Below, piece by piece: positions 8,388 to 17,164 of a DNA stretch of 61,880 nt. Position numbers and translations under genes: made by a program. The stretch's first letter is position 1, and the number at the start of each line of letters is the position of its first letter. The stretch covers positions 1 to 61,880 of the forward strand of contig JAKUTR010000014.1 in NCBI GenBank assembly GCA_022448725.1, written 5' to 3'. The notes below the pieces were generated by a model that worked only from the letters and a program-made list of their open reading frames with translations, made no database searches and had not been told where the DNA came from. Origin of the DNA: SAR202 cluster bacterium (GTDB lineage Bacteria; Chloroflexota; Dehalococcoidia; Lucifugimonadales; VXLM01).

Positions 8388-9299
8388 CTAGGAGAACAAT
8401 TCTACAAAAGGCTGTAGTTGATCAGTCCTTTTACAGCCAACTAGAACGCTCGTTATATTTGGCCTGTCGGCAATCCATTTGACCGCGTATTGGGTAGGAG
8501 AAAGGCCTGCTGCGGAAGCCTCCCGTTCAAATTCCTCTATACGGTCCCATACTTCGTCACTAGGGTCGTCCACCCAGCCGGATTCTTCCTTGCGACTTCC
8601 AAGTGGCGCTTCTTGCCCTCTCTGATATTTCCCGGTCAGCATCCCGGATGCGAGAGACCTGTACGGGGTTACCCCGATGTTATATAGGCCACAAGTCGGT
8701 ATGTATTCATCCTCGCTATACCGGTCCAGCCAGTTCAGAGTAGGCTGGGCCACGATGGGACGTGGCCAGTTGTTATCGTCACATAGTGAGATCATTTTAC
8801 GTATATCGCTTGGCTCGAAGTTGGAAAAGCCCCAATACCTCACCTTGCCAGCATCGATGAGGCCAACCATTGTTTCGATAGACTGCTGTAGTGGCGTTTC
8901 TGCGTCACTCGTATGCATCTCATAAATATCGACATAGTCAGTCTGTAATCTCTGCAGGCTCGCATCGATCTGGTGCAACATGTGGTCTTTGCCCAGCCCA
9001 GTCCCTTGGTAGCTCTCGTCACCGACAGGGTTACCCACTTTTGTAGTGATGATGGCGTGAGCCCTACGGCCCTTTAGTGCTGAGCCTATGTATGCTTCCG
9101 ACTTGCCGCCAGGAGACCCAAGGGAGCGGGTATAACCCTCGTACATATCTGCCGTATCAATGAAATTGATGCCGTTGTCCAAGCACCAATGGATGATCTT
9201 GGCAGCGTCGCTTTGACCAACCGGAGTTCCGAAAGTCATAGTGCCAAGACAAACAACCGAGATCTTTAGGTCGGTTGTGGGAATAGTGCGTTGCTCCAT
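8388..9299 (-). CDS. Aldo/keto reductase
   Basis: NADP-dependent (alpha/beta)8-barrel oxidoreductase of 303 residues. The AKR tetrad is visible: Asp and Tyr in DTADMY, Lys in ITTKVG and His in EMHTSD. The C-terminal cofactor region is normal (SVLVGCKRTDQL). ATG start with GGGAG a short distance upstream. It belongs to the oxidoreductase-like/YhdN type rather than the aldose reductases. It converges with the D-2-hydroxyacid dehydrogenase leaving only two bases, and diverges from msrA across a 247-base gap in which I see no other gene. Substrate unknown, presumably a carbonyl produced in the neighbouring catabolic block. Confidence 0.9.
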   Translation of the reverse strand: MEQRTIPTTDLKISVVCLGTMTFGTPVGQSDAAKIIHWCLDNGINFIDTADMYEGYTRSLGSPGGKSEAYIGSALKGRRAHAIITTKVGNPVGDESYQGTGLGKDHMLHQIDASLQRLQTDYVDIYEMHTSDAETPLQQSIETMVGLIDAGKVRYWGFSNFEPSDIRKMISLCDDNNWPRPIVAQPTLNWLDRYSEDEYIPTCGLYNIGVTPYRSLASGMLTGKYQRGQEAPLGSRKEESGWVDDPSDEVWDRIEEFEREASAAGLSPTQYAVKWIADRPNITSVLVGCKRTDQLQPFVELFS

Positions 9300-9546
9300 T
9301 AAGTGCTCCCTACGATGTTAGCGGACGGCACAGTAGCAGTCCGTCTTGAATGTGTCAACTTACAGGTTTTCCGGGGACACAGCATAAAAGTTTCACTAGA
9401 AGCATTAGCATCTCAAATGCGCTACAGTCCTCAATCGCTGAGGTTATTCCTCCGCTAACTTAACACCACTAGGTAAAGGTGTAGGATGGGACACATCAAA
9501 GACCCTGTAAATGAAAACAACCAATGAGAAGGACGGAGAAAACATT

Positions 9547-10098
9547 ATGGGTAACGATGGTACTAGATCAGTGGTAGCTACTCTGGGTGGAGGGTGCTTT
9601 TGGTGCCTAGAAGCCGTCTACGATGATCTGATGGGGGTAGAGAGGGTGGAGTCTGGTTATATGGGCGGCAATGTAGTTGATCCCTCTTATGAGGACGTGT
9701 GTAGCGGCGGCACAGGCCACGCTGAAGTGGTCCAGGTTACCTTTGATGAATCAGTAGTGTCATATAAAGATATCTTGGAGATCTTCTTCACCATACACGA
9801 CCCAACGACCTTGAACCGCCAAGGTAACGACGTTGGGTCACAATACCGGTCCGCGATCTTTTATCACGATGACGAACAGCATCAGGCCGCGGGGAATACA
9901 ATTCGTAACATTAGCAGGACTGGAGCCTGGCCTGATCCTCTAGTCACGGAGATAACAGAGGCTTCAGTGTTTTACAAAGCTGAGGCATACCACCAAAACT
10001 ACTTTAAGAACAATCCAGTGCAGCCTTATTGTCAGTTTGTCGTCACGCCAAAGGTGACAAAATTCCGTAAGCAGTACGCAGCTAGACTAAAAGAATAA
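9547..10098 (+). CDS. msrA: Peptide-methionine (S)-S-oxide reductase MsrA
   Basis: Repairs oxidised methionine (S-sulfoxide) using a cysteine and thioredoxin. The signature GCFWCLE holds the catalytic Cys17 near the N-terminus, and GTGHAEVVQV and the later GSQYRSAIF block are typical. I place the start at the ATG at 9547: GGAG lies eight bases upstream and the product begins ten residues before ATLGGGCFWC as usual. A further in-frame ATG at 9511 would add 12 residues but lacks a ribosome site. The selenocysteine form found in some bacteria is not used here (TGT/TGC codons). It stands alone, converging with the alcohol dehydrogenase. Confidence 0.95.
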   Translation: MGNDGTRSVVATLGGGCFWCLEAVYDDLMGVERVESGYMGGNVVDPSYEDVCSGGTGHAEVVQVTFDESVVSYKDILEIFFTIHDPTTLNRQGNDVGSQYRSAIFYHDDEQHQAAGNTIRNISRTGAWPDPLVTEITEASVFYKAEAYHQNYFKNNPVQPYCQFVVTPKVTKFRKQYAARLKE

Positions 10099-10111
10099 CT
10101 TGCCTGAGCCC

Positions 10112-11092
10112 TTAAGGATGAATCACAACTTTTACGATTCCCTCTTTTCTTGAGTCATAGAGGTCGTAAGCATCCTGAATATTTTCGAAGGTAGTCCTGT
10201 GGGTGATCATCGTTGATGGGTCCCACCATCCTCGCTGCTTCAACTCGACCATCCTTGCAATATGCCCCGTTGGATCGGCCATATGCCCTGAAGCTGTCGC
10301 AAGCAGAGTGGCATTAGACCGCCGAAAGCGCTCAATGCGCAGTCGTGGTACAGGGTTTTCGTCCGAAGTCCTCTGTTGGAGTCCGAACATCACCAGGGTG
10401 CCGAATTCGCTTACTAGATCCAATCCTAATTGCAGTGTGTCCGGATAACCAGCCGCCTCAACCACAAGATCAGGTAACTTACCCTCGAGGATTTCAGAAA
10501 CAGCATCGTGGATAGGAACGTCCATTGGGTTGAGGGTATGCGTTGCGCCAAACATGCGTGCAAAATCTAGACGATAATCCAATAAATCGGCGCCAATAAC
10601 CTTCCGCGCCCCCGAACGGGCAAATATGGCGGTGAAGGAAAGTCCAATGGGGCCCTGCCCGAGTATCAGTACATTTTTTCCTAGCAACGTACCAAGTTGC
10701 TGGCACGCGTATAGTACAGTGCCAGAAGGTTGACACATGAGCCAGTCGCCAGGATCCCCCTCGTCAGGTATCGCGATCATGCGATTCGGGAGTACCTCGT
10801 AGTGTTCTACGAGCGCGTCATCTCGTCCGTGAGGTAACGCAATGACACGTTGTCCAACGTCCCACAGGTCGGAACGCGATTCTACGATCCGACCTGCTAT
10901 TTCATGCCCGGGATTGCCAATAGGAGCGGGGTAGCTGTGTTCAGGAAGCAGTGCACCATACAAGTTCCGAATGTCGCTCCCGCAGATGGACCATCGCTCA
11001 ATCTCAACAAGGACATTGCCCTGTCCTACAGTCGGAGTAGGTACGTCTGTGAAGGAGAACTGCTTTGGGCCTACTAGTTGGGCTGCTCTCAT
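10112..11092 (-). CDS. Zinc-binding dehydrogenase (medium-chain, GroES-like)
   Basis: MDR-superfamily dehydrogenase of 326 residues. The catalytic-zinc residues are visible in ICGSD and GNPGHE, and the NAD(P) loop is LGQGPIG. The four-cysteine structural-zinc loop of alcohol dehydrogenases is missing: after the GHE region the chain goes straight through LPHGRDDALVEHYEV. It is thus a short sorbitol/threonine-dehydrogenase-like variant. It lies 11 bases downstream of the PIG-L-type deacetylase on the same strand, almost certainly one operon, suggesting deacetylation or amide cleavage followed by oxidation of the freed polyol or amino sugar. Substrate not determinable. Confidence 0.87.
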   Translation of the reverse strand: MRAAQLVGPKQFSFTDVPTPTVGQGNVLVEIERWSICGSDIRNLYGALLPEHSYPAPIGNPGHEIAGRIVESRSDLWDVGQRVIALPHGRDDALVEHYEVLPNRMIAIPDEGDPGDWLMCQPSGTVLYACQQLGTLLGKNVLILGQGPIGLSFTAIFARSGARKVIGADLLDYRLDFARMFGATHTLNPMDVPIHDAVSEILEGKLPDLVVEAAGYPDTLQLGLDLVSEFGTLVMFGLQQRTSDENPVPRLRIERFRRSNATLLATASGHMADPTGHIARMVELKQRGWWDPSTMITHRTTFENIQDAYDLYDSRKEGIVKVVIHP

Positions 11093-11103
11093 CTGTGCTG
11101 CAG

Positions 11104-11970
11104 CTATAAGAGCATCTGAGAGATGTGCTCTGTGCTCGCTTCATTCGACCGTTTGATACGGTAGTCGCTAAGAGGAAGGTACTCGTATAGCTCCGGGTTG
11201 TGACTCAGGAATGCCTCTGCGTAAGGTACCCGGGTGTGGAGTCCAGCAAGGCCACCGTCCAAGACCTCTCCAAGCTTGCGCTGAAGGTTGCTACGCTCGC
11301 CGTAGTTCTGTGAAGTAAAGCAGTTCATTGCCTCAGCCTTTTGTACAACGACATCGGTAATATCGATTATGACGTTTGGCATCCTTGGATTAAGGCTCTC
11401 AAGGATATTTGTTCGGCCTCGTTGGTCATGGTAAAAGATCTGAGATGCCGCGCCTCCGGTATCTCCACCGAAAGGTCTGTATGGTTTTCCGGGCCTGATA
11501 CCTGCGGCTGCATCGATTGCAAGCAATAGCATCTTGGTTGATAAACCATGTGCTGGAACTGTGTCATCCGGCCAGTGGGTGATGATTATATCTGGCGTGA
11601 CATCGCCGATGACGTCTGCGATGTCACTAACGATTTCAGGGGTGATCGTAGTAATCGAATCGTCATGGCCTAGGAAGCGAACATCCTTTACTCCTAGCAC
11701 TGCTGATGCATTCTCCAACTCTTTCTTTCTTTCTTCGACGAGCGCTTCCATATCGGGCATTTTGCTAGAGTCCCGGTATTCGTTAATCGCGGTTAAATGA
11801 TGTGACAAGCCCGTGTATGGAGTGAGCATAGTGACACGGTCGCCTCGGTGAACATGTTTGGCGATTGTGCCGCCTGCGTACAGGACGCAGTCCTTTGGGT
11901 GACCTCCGATATTCAAGATAGACAAGTTTTTGGGCACTTCTGCTTTCCCCCTTGGTAGGCTGGACATCAT
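11104..11970 (-). CDS. PIG-L family deacetylase with altered active site
   Basis: 288-residue LmbE/PIG-L fold protein. Members remove acetyl groups from N-acetylglucosaminyl conjugates with a zinc ion. The zinc ligands appear present (His24, Asp27, His141), but the usual AHPDD motif reads GHPKD: the first Asp, the general base in MshB-type enzymes, is Lys26. The second motif is HWPDDTVPAH. Either the base is supplied from elsewhere, the reaction differs, or the enzyme is inactive. The start is uncertain: two ATGs in tandem, no clear ribosome site. It is followed by the zinc dehydrogenase and is the first gene of that pair. Confidence 0.85.
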   Translation of the reverse strand: MMSSLPRGKAEVPKNLSILNIGGHPKDCVLYAGGTIAKHVHRGDRVTMLTPYTGLSHHLTAINEYRDSSKMPDMEALVEERKKELENASAVLGVKDVRFLGHDDSITTITPEIVSDIADVIGDVTPDIIITHWPDDTVPAHGLSTKMLLLAIDAAAGIRPGKPYRPFGGDTGGAASQIFYHDQRGRTNILESLNPRMPNVIIDITDVVVQKAEAMNCFTSQNYGERSNLQRKLGEVLDGGLAGLHTRVPYAEAFLSHNPELYEYLPLSDYRIKRSNEASTEHISQMLL

Positions 11971-12215
11971 TATATGCGAGCAGACACTATTGCATAGGGC
12001 TTATTAATAGCAACCCGAAGGCTCTAACAAACAGACCGGGCGGTAGCGCTGGCAGCGTCGATACAACAATACTCTCTAACGTAACCTCCCAAGACTTGTT
12101 TTTGGCGACCTGCGAGGCATTTGCCGGAGACTACCTTTATACTTGATTGGTACCGTGAGGCGTAGAGAGTTGAAGCGGGTGGAAGCGAAACAACTTTTCA
12201 GAGGGAGTTCTTAGG
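11971..12215. other. Intergenic region with no recognisable gene
   Basis: The region between the start of the deacetylase (minus strand) and the small ORFs at 12216. Short open frames exist but encode nothing I recognise. It must hold the promoter of the deacetylase operon and any promoter for the plus-strand genes. I see no good sigma-70 pair, no repeat and no RNA gene. Confidence 0.5.
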
Positions 12216-12284
12216 ATGCCAGCGCGTAACCTAGGGCGATATTATCAAGGCCTACCGGCAACAGAGACACGAGATTTAGTATGA
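12216..12284 (+). CDS. 22-codon ORF overlapping the glycosyltransferase stub
   Basis: A short frame starting MPARNLGRYY, preceded by GAGGGAG eight bases before its ATG, and ending in a TGA that overlaps the next ATG (ATGA). This has the layout of a translated, coupled small ORF or the remnant of a longer gene. There is no similarity I recognise. It could be chance, because the downstream partner is itself a fragment. Confidence 0.3.
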   Translation: MPARNLGRYYQGLPATETRDLV

Positions 12285-12502
12285 ACGGACGTACCGCGCC
12301 TCAAGTTGCCTTTGGCATGACCATCTACAACAAAGCCCAGTTCCTTCCCGAAGCAATCGAATCTTTGCTCAACCAGACCTACTCGGATTTCACCATAGTA
12401 GCAGTTGACAACGCATCCACAGACGCATCTAAATCGATCATGAATGTTTACAAAAATTCAAGGATGGCCCCTCAGTCCCAGCCGGGTTTCAGGGGCACAT
12501 AA
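12281..12502 (+). pseudogene. N-terminal stub of a family 2 glycosyltransferase
   Basis: 73 codons. Residues 9-50 match the start of GT2 glycosyltransferases: MTIYNKAQFLPEAI, SLLNQTYSDF and the nucleotide-binding VAVDNASTD. After about residue 50 the homology stops, the tail (NSRMAPQSQPGF) is unrelated, and a stop follows. No other frame downstream continues the domain, and the next gene starts 33 bases later. I read it as the 5' relic of a deleted gene, since the DxD motif and acceptor half are gone. It could still be translated via the coupled ORF before it. Confidence 0.7.
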
Positions 12503-12535
12503 GATAATCTAGCAAAATTTAAAGGACAGGAGATC

Positions 12536-13660
12536 ATGAGCGACATAATTTACCGGGTTGGCGTTATCGGATGTGGCCGAAAGGGTACTGAGCACGCCCG
12601 AGCATACGTTCTAAACCCGAGGGCGGAGGTTGTCGCTGCTGCCGATAGTGACCCCGAGAATCTCAGTCTATTTGGCGAGCGCTTCGGGGTACCCACCTAT
12701 GCGAATTTTCAAGAGATGCTCCGCAATGAGGAAATCGACATAGTTAGCGCCGTGCTTCCCGTGAGCGCCAATTATGAAGTGGTGATGGCCTGCGCAGACC
12801 TAGGTGTTAAGGCTATTTGTACCGAGAAGCCTTTAGCCAGCAAGCTCTCTGATGCAGACGCAATGGTAGATGAATGCCGGCGGCGAGGGATAAAGTTCGG
12901 TTGCGGGGACTTGGAACGCAACCACGAAGCATACTGGAGGGCGAAACTGATTATCGATAGCGGGGAGCTAGGAGCACTTCGCAGCATCAGCTACTATCAA
13001 GGTGGTGGGACACAGCTATCGGGGGGTGGGTGCCAAAACTTCAGTCTAATGAGGCTATTCGCGGGCGATGCAGACGTCGATTTTGTCATAGGATGGCTAA
13101 CCGACGATCCGTGGAGTGAGTACGATCAGGGTGGGTCCGGCTATGTCCGTTTTGTTAACGGCATAGAGGCCTTTTCACATATACGTGATACTGGGCGACG
13201 CGGGTTCGAACTGCTTTGCGAGCGAGGAATTATCTTCAGCGATAATCAGTTCATAACAATGTGGAAGACTAGCCCTGATGAGAACCACCCTACAGCTAGA
13301 AGCCTTGAACGGGTGGATGGTGTTTTCTCCGATACGGAGGGATTACACTTCGGCTTCGGGACTATTGATGATGAAGGATGGGAGCGTCCTGGAGGGAGAC
13401 AGAGGAACACCATACAGTCAATGATCGACGCACTTGATGAAGATATCGAACCGAGGGGAAATGGAGATAATGGTCGCAACGTACTCGAAATGGCTATTGG
13501 TTGGCGCGAGTCCCACCGCCGGGGGCACGTTCCGGTGAAGTTGCCTTTGGTCGATCGCAGTCTCAGGCTGTTCCCTGTCGCAGGCCGAATGTACAACAAG
13601 AAGGAAGTAATGGGCCGAGATTGGTACAACAAGGAAATGGGGCGTTATAAACGAGCGTAG
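12536..13660 (+). CDS. Gfo/Idh/MocA family oxidoreductase, paralog of the gene at 6164
   Basis: 374 residues. N-terminal GVIGCGRKG NAD(P) loop, intact Glu97-Lys98-Pro99 motif (CTEKP), and a C-terminal dimerisation/substrate domain ending with VPVKLPLVDRSLRL. AGGAG lies close before the ATG (AGGAGATCATG). It shares block after block with the 6164 protein, including FGVPxYxxxQEMLRNE and RRGIKFGCGDLERN, so they likely act on related sugars or acids. The preceding glycosyltransferase stub and the deleted DNA it implies suggest this gene was brought next to its present neighbours by a rearrangement. Converges with hemB after 81 bases. Confidence 0.88.
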   Translation: MSDIIYRVGVIGCGRKGTEHARAYVLNPRAEVVAAADSDPENLSLFGERFGVPTYANFQEMLRNEEIDIVSAVLPVSANYEVVMACADLGVKAICTEKPLASKLSDADAMVDECRRRGIKFGCGDLERNHEAYWRAKLIIDSGELGALRSISYYQGGGTQLSGGGCQNFSLMRLFAGDADVDFVIGWLTDDPWSEYDQGGSGYVRFVNGIEAFSHIRDTGRRGFELLCERGIIFSDNQFITMWKTSPDENHPTARSLERVDGVFSDTEGLHFGFGTIDDEGWERPGGRQRNTIQSMIDALDEDIEPRGNGDNGRNVLEMAIGWRESHRRGHVPVKLPLVDRSLRLFPVAGRMYNKKEVMGRDWYNKEMGRYKRA

Positions 13661-13741
13661 ACTCACTCCGTACCCAAACTGGCTACTCCAAGATAGAGTA
13701 TCTAGTAGTTCAGAGGCTAGGTGTTCTAGATGAAGATGCCA

Positions 13742-14722
13742 CTAACTCTCGATCAGCCACTTCGAAACCTCCTTAGCGTGGTACGAGATGATGATGTCCG
13801 CGCCTGCTCGCTTTATCCCAGTTATGATCTCGGTGATTATTCGTTGCCCGTCGAACCATTTGGTTTCAGATGCCAGCTTCGCCATCAGGTACTCTCCGCT
13901 GACGTTGTATGCTGCAAGGGGTGATATGAATTGCTCCCTGGCAGTTGCAATGACATCTAGGTAGGCAAGGGCAGGCTTGACCATCACTATGTCCGCACCC
14001 TCAGCTATATCCTGTTCGATCTCTAGTAGAGCCTGACGGCTGTTTGGCGGGTCCATCTGATAACCACGGCGGTCGCCTTCCTGTGGAGCTGACTCTGCTG
14101 CGACCCGGAAAGGCCCGTAGAAACTAGACGCGTACTTGGCTGAATAGCTCATGATCGATGTTGTCTCGTGGCCTGAGTCGTCTAGGGCCAATCGGAGCGA
14201 CGCAACTTGCCCGTCCATCATTGCTGAAGGCGCGACAATATCCGCCCCGGCATCAGCTTGGCATACCGCCACTTGGCTCAGGATCTCAAGAGTAGGATCA
14301 TTGTCGACCACTCCCTCACGAATGATGCCACAATGGCCATGGGTCGTATATTCACAAAGGCACACATCTGCCATAACGATTAGATCTGGGGATGTTTGCT
14401 TTATGATGCGGATTGCCTCCTGAATAATTCCAGTGGGGGAATGTGCTTCAGACCCCTCATCGTCCTTGCGGTCAGGAATCCCGAAAAGTAGGACACCGGG
14501 AATACCAAGAGCGTTTATCTCCTCCACCTCCTGAATGAGGTAGTCCAGAGATAACTGGAAAATTCCGGGCATGGACTCGATTGGCCTACGAACTCCACGC
14601 CCATGTGTAACGAAGATCGGGTACACGAAATCGGATGGGGAGATATGGGTCTCTTGAACAAGCCCGCGCATCGCATCAGAATTGCGCAACCTGCGGAGAC
14701 GCGGAAAAGGGAAATTGCTCAC
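13742..14722 (-). CDS. hemB: Porphobilinogen synthase (delta-aminolevulinate dehydratase)
   Basis: Condenses two 5-aminolevulinates into porphobilinogen. 326 residues, normal length. It is the zinc type: Cys121, Cys123 and Cys131 in DVCLCEYTTHGHC. Schiff-base lysines lie in SYSAKYASSFYGPFR and MVKPALAYLD. GTG start at 14722, overlapping the stop of the cobA-hemD fusion (GTGA), so translation is coupled. It is the last gene of a four-gene tetrapyrrole operon that reads precorrin-2 dehydrogenase, hemC, cobA-hemD, hemB. Neither hemA nor hemL is present in the window. Confidence 0.97.
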   Translation of the reverse strand: MSNFPFPRLRRLRNSDAMRGLVQETHISPSDFVYPIFVTHGRGVRRPIESMPGIFQLSLDYLIQEVEEINALGIPGVLLFGIPDRKDDEGSEAHSPTGIIQEAIRIIKQTSPDLIVMADVCLCEYTTHGHCGIIREGVVDNDPTLEILSQVAVCQADAGADIVAPSAMMDGQVASLRLALDDSGHETTSIMSYSAKYASSFYGPFRVAAESAPQEGDRRGYQMDPPNSRQALLEIEQDIAEGADIVMVKPALAYLDVIATAREQFISPLAAYNVSGEYLMAKLASETKWFDGQRIITEIITGIKRAGADIIISYHAKEVSKWLIES

Positions 14723-16254
14723 GGTGTAGACTCCTGAGCGAAATGGGTTGTGATGGCGTCCACTAGCCCATCGATGTTTGCCTTCCCCGCTAGTATATCA
14801 ACGTTGAGGCCAAGGTTTTCAGCTGCTTCCTTGGTGACAGGTCCGATGCAGGCTAGGGGGATGCTGGCTAACTGTTCAGGGCCACCATCTAATAGGGCAA
14901 CGAGGTTTTGTACAGTCGAGGAACTGGTAAAGGTGATAACGTCAACACCCTGGTCAAGGATCCGGCCTAATCTCTGTTTGGCAGATGCTGGAAGGACGGT
15001 TCGATATAGAGTGAGCTCGTGAACCTCGGCGCCCATTTCTTTGAGTCCACACGGTAGCCTTCGGCGACGGTTCTCTGCACCGGGGAGCAGTACTCTCTGG
15101 CCGGTGACCCCCTGTTTTTCGAAACTCGCAAGGAGCGACTCAGAGATCGACTCTGAAGCGACAAGGTCAGGAACTAAGCCGTGTTTATTCAAGTGTTCCC
15201 CGGTGGCTGACCCGACGGCCGCGATTTTATTTCCATGGAAAGCGCGTGCGTCTTTGCCCATGGCTTGTATCCGTCCCCACACAGCGTCAACTGCGTTTGT
15301 GCTCGTAAATACTACCCAGTGGTAGTCGGTGATATGTCTTAGTGCCTCGTCGACTTCCGTGTAGGAGGTAAGCGGTTGGATTTCGATTGTAGGCATTTCA
15401 AGGGGATGAGCCCCTTTGGAACGAAGCAGTTTTGAGAGAGAACTTGCTTGTGTTCGTGAGCGAGTGACAAGTATTCGTTTTCCAAAGAGAGGCCTATTAT
15501 CGAACCATTGAGACTCTTCTCGATGGTTGACAACCTCGCCGATCACAATTACCACAGGGCTAGAGAATCCCTGTTGCTCGGCGTGTACGGCAATGTTGCT
15601 CAACGTTCCAATAACCGTACGTTGTTGGTCAAGGGTGCCCCATTGAATCACAGCAGCTGGCGTATCGGCAGGACGGCCGCCCTTCTGTAGCGCCGCCGAG
15701 ATGGATGAGAGATGTTCCCATCCCATCAGGATGCTTAAAGTACCTTGCGTTTTTGCCAGGACTTCCCACGGAACCTCCCGAGAGGACTTTTCAAGCCCTT
15801 CCGTACCCGTTGTGATTGTTATAGATGACGACACACCGCGGCGCGTCATGGGGATGCCTGCGTATGTCGGGACGGCCAAGGCTGATGTAATCCCTGGGAC
15901 TACTTCAAATGGGATACCGGCGTCCACGAGCGATTGCACCTCCTCTGCACCTCGCCCGAACACGAATGGATCCCCTCCTTTCAATCTGACAACGGTGCTG
16001 CCTTCTGAGGCTTTTTGGACGATGATGGTGTTGATTTTCTCCTGACTATTCTTGTTGGACCCAGGTATCTTCCCGACGTCAATTAAGTCTGCGGACTTAG
16101 GAGCATGCCCCAGCAGTTCGGAATTTATCAGCCGGTCGTAAACCACAACGTCAGCAACCTGTAACCTCTCAATACCTCTGATGGTAATAAGGCCACTATC
16201 TCCTGGGCCAGCTCCCACCAGGTAAACAATACCGATCTCTCGTGGATTAACCAC
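14719..16254 (-). CDS. cobA/hemD: Fused uroporphyrinogen-III C-methyltransferase / uroporphyrinogen-III synthase
   Basis: Two enzymes in one chain of about 511 residues. The N-terminal half is SUMT/CobA (YLVGAGPGDSGLIT, RLKGGDPFVFGRG, VVPGITSALAVP), which makes precorrin-2 from uroporphyrinogen III. The C-terminal half from about FGKRILVTRSR is HemD, which closes the tetrapyrrole ring. The frame stays open for 55 codons upstream inside hemC, but I choose the GTG at 16254 because AAGGAG lies seven bases before it and the product then starts next to the first CobA strand. That gives an eight-base overlap with hemC. The fusion lets uroporphyrinogen III pass directly to the siroheme/cobalamin branch. 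Confidence 0.93.
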   Translation of the reverse strand: MVNPREIGIVYLVGAGPGDSGLITIRGIERLQVADVVVYDRLINSELLGHAPKSADLIDVGKIPGSNKNSQEKINTIIVQKASEGSTVVRLKGGDPFVFGRGAEEVQSLVDAGIPFEVVPGITSALAVPTYAGIPMTRRGVSSSITITTGTEGLEKSSREVPWEVLAKTQGTLSILMGWEHLSSISAALQKGGRPADTPAAVIQWGTLDQQRTVIGTLSNIAVHAEQQGFSSPVVIVIGEVVNHREESQWFDNRPLFGKRILVTRSRTQASSLSKLLRSKGAHPLEMPTIEIQPLTSYTEVDEALRHITDYHWVVFTSTNAVDAVWGRIQAMGKDARAFHGNKIAAVGSATGEHLNKHGLVPDLVASESISESLLASFEKQGVTGQRVLLPGAENRRRRLPCGLKEMGAEVHELTLYRTVLPASAKQRLGRILDQGVDVITFTSSSTVQNLVALLDGGPEQLASIPLACIGPVTKEAAENLGLNVDILAGKANIDGLVDAITTHFAQESTP

Positions 16255-17164
16255 CGAGGAACTCCTTAGCGCCTGTGGATAGAAGCTTATTCCCAAGGAG
16301 CTGGCCGGCCGTTTCCGGTGAGCTAAAATTGCCCTCACACGTTGTCCTGAATACCTGTGAACCGTCCGGAAGACCTGCCATGGCGGACATCCGAAGATGA
16401 TCCCCGTCGATATGTGCATAAGCAGCTACAGGAGATGAGCACCCCCCTCCAATCGCTGCAAGAAATGTTCGCTCGGCCCTAAACGCAGCGCTAGTCGCTG
16501 CATGCGTGATGCTTGCGAGAGAGGACCCCAGTTGCGAGTCGGCTGATCGGTGCTGGACTACAAGAGTGCCCTGCCCTACATCGGAGGTGAACTTAGAGGG
16601 GTCAAAAAACTCCGACACCACGTCTAATTGCCCGAGTCGTTTGAGGCCCGCTGCGGCGAGTATGACCGCATCGTAATCCGGCCCCTGGACTTTCTGGAGT
16701 CGCGTGCCAACGTTCCCACGTATAGGTTGAACAATGAGGTCGGGACGTAACTCTTTGACTTGGACTAATCGTCTGAGGCTACTGGTACCAAGTCGTGCTC
16801 CAGGCATGAGTTCTGAAAGATTCGATCCATCACTACTGACCAAGACATCCCGAGGGTCTTCGCGCTCGCCAGCAGTGACTAAACTTAGGTTGTCTGTATT
16901 GTCTGGAGCTAAGTCCTTGGCACTGTGGACGGCAATGTCAATTTTGTGGTTTAGAAGGGCATGCTCTATCTCCTTGACGAAAGCGCCTCGGCCAAGGGCC
17001 TGAAGTGGGGAGTCTCTATCCTGATCACCGGTGGTAGAGACAGGAATTATTTCAATGTCTAGATTCGGGTCATGATGGGTGAGAAGAGTCACAATGGAGT
17101 CCGTTTGAGCAAGCGCAAGAGGACTGCTCCGGGTTCCAACTCGTAGAGGCGTAGGCATTTTCAC
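16247..17164 (-). CDS. hemC: Hydroxymethylbilane synthase (porphobilinogen deaminase)
   Basis: Polymerises four porphobilinogens to hydroxymethylbilane. 305 residues. Cys242 in IGGGCSSPVAAYA is the site of the covalent dipyrromethane cofactor, and RVGTRSSPLALAQ and HSAKDL are typical. GTG at 17164 overlaps the preceding stop (GTGA); an ATG two codons later is the alternative. There is no strong ribosome site, in keeping with coupling to the upstream gene. Third step of the pathway whose enzymes surround it. Confidence 0.96.
   Translation of the reverse strand: MKMPTPLRVGTRSSPLALAQTDSIVTLLTHHDPNLDIEIIPVSTTGDQDRDSPLQALGRGAFVKEIEHALLNHKIDIAVHSAKDLAPDNTDNLSLVTAGEREDPRDVLVSSDGSNLSELMPGARLGTSSLRRLVQVKELRPDLIVQPIRGNVGTRLQKVQGPDYDAVILAAAGLKRLGQLDVVSEFFDPSKFTSDVGQGTLVVQHRSADSQLGSSLASITHAATSAAFRAERTFLAAIGGGCSSPVAAYAHIDGDHLRMSAMAGLPDGSQVFRTTCEGNFSSPETAGQLLGNKLLSTGAKEFLGG

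Noticed and set aside
11952-12146. 64-codon frame in the gap after the deacetylase
   Set aside because: Starts inside the deacetylase on the other strand, has no ribosome site and no homology I can see.
16255-16419. A longer CobA-HemD protein extending 55 residues upstream
   Set aside because: The extension lies wholly inside hemC in another frame and resembles nothing. The GTG at 16254 has AAGGAG at the right distance and gives the normal CobA start.
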